A stretch of 64,000 nt of DNA from Clostridiaceae bacterium (GTDB lineage: Bacteria > Bacillota > Clostridia > Peptostreptococcales > Natronincolaceae). The stretch lies in contig JAFIFG010000057.1 of assembly GCA_020832135.1 (NCBI GenBank), positions 30,146-94,145 of the forward strand, given 5' to 3'. Of this stretch, positions 63,855 through 64,000 are shown piece by piece. The position numbers and the translations under genes are program-made. Positions within the stretch are counted from its first letter, which is position 1. Every line of letters begins with the position of its first letter. The notes beneath the pieces are model-generated. The model had not been told where the DNA came from and searched no databases. It saw only the letters and a list, made by a program, of their open reading frames with translations.

Positions 63855-64000
63855 ATATTACACTAGTGTTCAATAAATGTATATAATATCCATTTACAAT
63901 TTATAAATACCAATAGGTTCATATACTACCATAAATTTAGACATGAAAATAGCCAGTACCTTTGCTAATATAATTACACCATTCACCATATTTGCAAGGG

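Overview
The window is a 64 kb piece of a low-GC (roughly one-third G+C by eye), gene-dense, mostly one-strand chromosome of an anaerobic Clostridia-type Firmicute. The strongest pointer is a complete selenoprotein-dependent glycine reductase locus (grdX-trxB-trxA-grdE-grdA-grdB-grdC-grdD) behind a tandem glycine riboswitch. With it come cobalamin salvage, a membrane pyrophosphatase and a B. subtilis-like cggR glycolytic operon. An Alkaliphilus/Natronincola-like amino-acid fermenter is the best guess; this is inference from gene content, not a phylogeny. I see no rRNA, tRNA, CRISPR array, prophage or insertion sequence.

Layout. 1-9 kb: the 3' end of an RND efflux pump, a DUF503 protein, endonuclease III, an FtsA-like ATPase with an unusual C-terminus, a VanW/G5 cell-wall protein, a DUF2225 zinc protein, a methylguanine-DNA methyltransferase and a lipase-like hydrolase. 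9-11.4 kb: divergent traB-family and CAP-domain genes. 11.5-12 kb: a Nudix hydrolase. 12.0-21.9 kb: a cobalamin riboswitch followed by cobU-cobO-cobS-cobC-btuF-btuC-btuD-cobQ-cbiB-cobD, i.e. corrinoid uptake, adenosylation and nucleotide-loop assembly, with no corrin-ring genes. 22-33 kb: YibE/F, a Fur/PerR-type regulator, a HAD hydrolase, two secreted LysM-bearing 5'-nucleotidases flanking a DUF362 gene, DegV, a cell-wall amidase and a PPC/DUF296 protein. 33-36.6 kb: an ssuBCA-type ABC transporter plus cysK (sulfur acquisition). 36.7-38.9 kb: an MBL hydrolase, trmL and a second degV.

39-47.4 kb: the glycine reductase operon. GrdA (Sec44) and GrdB (Sec350) are each read through an in-frame UGA; GrdE carries its cleavage/pyruvoyl cysteine at residue 242 if the GTG start is used. 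Control appears layered: a sigma-A promoter whose spacer contains a near-perfect cre (CcpA) site, a tandem glycine riboswitch with its terminator, an unassigned structured leader before grdE, and a hairpin between grdB and grdC. Thioredoxin reductase and a thioredoxin with a CEPC active site supply electrons; components A, B and C make acetyl phosphate and ammonia.

47.5-52.6 kb: a BMP-type nucleoside ABC transporter (nupNOPQ-like). 52.7-61.4 kb: rpoN (sigma-54), then cggR-gapA-pgk-tpiA-gpmI-eno, with an operator matching the B. subtilis CggR spacing exactly. 61.5-63.9 kb: secG and a K+-dependent-type membrane pyrophosphatase. Points worth checking first are the cre site in the grd promoter, the grdE leader RNA, the C-terminal domain fused to the BtuD ATPase and the long C-terminal half of the FtsA-like protein. 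I found no convincing wholly new multi-gene system.
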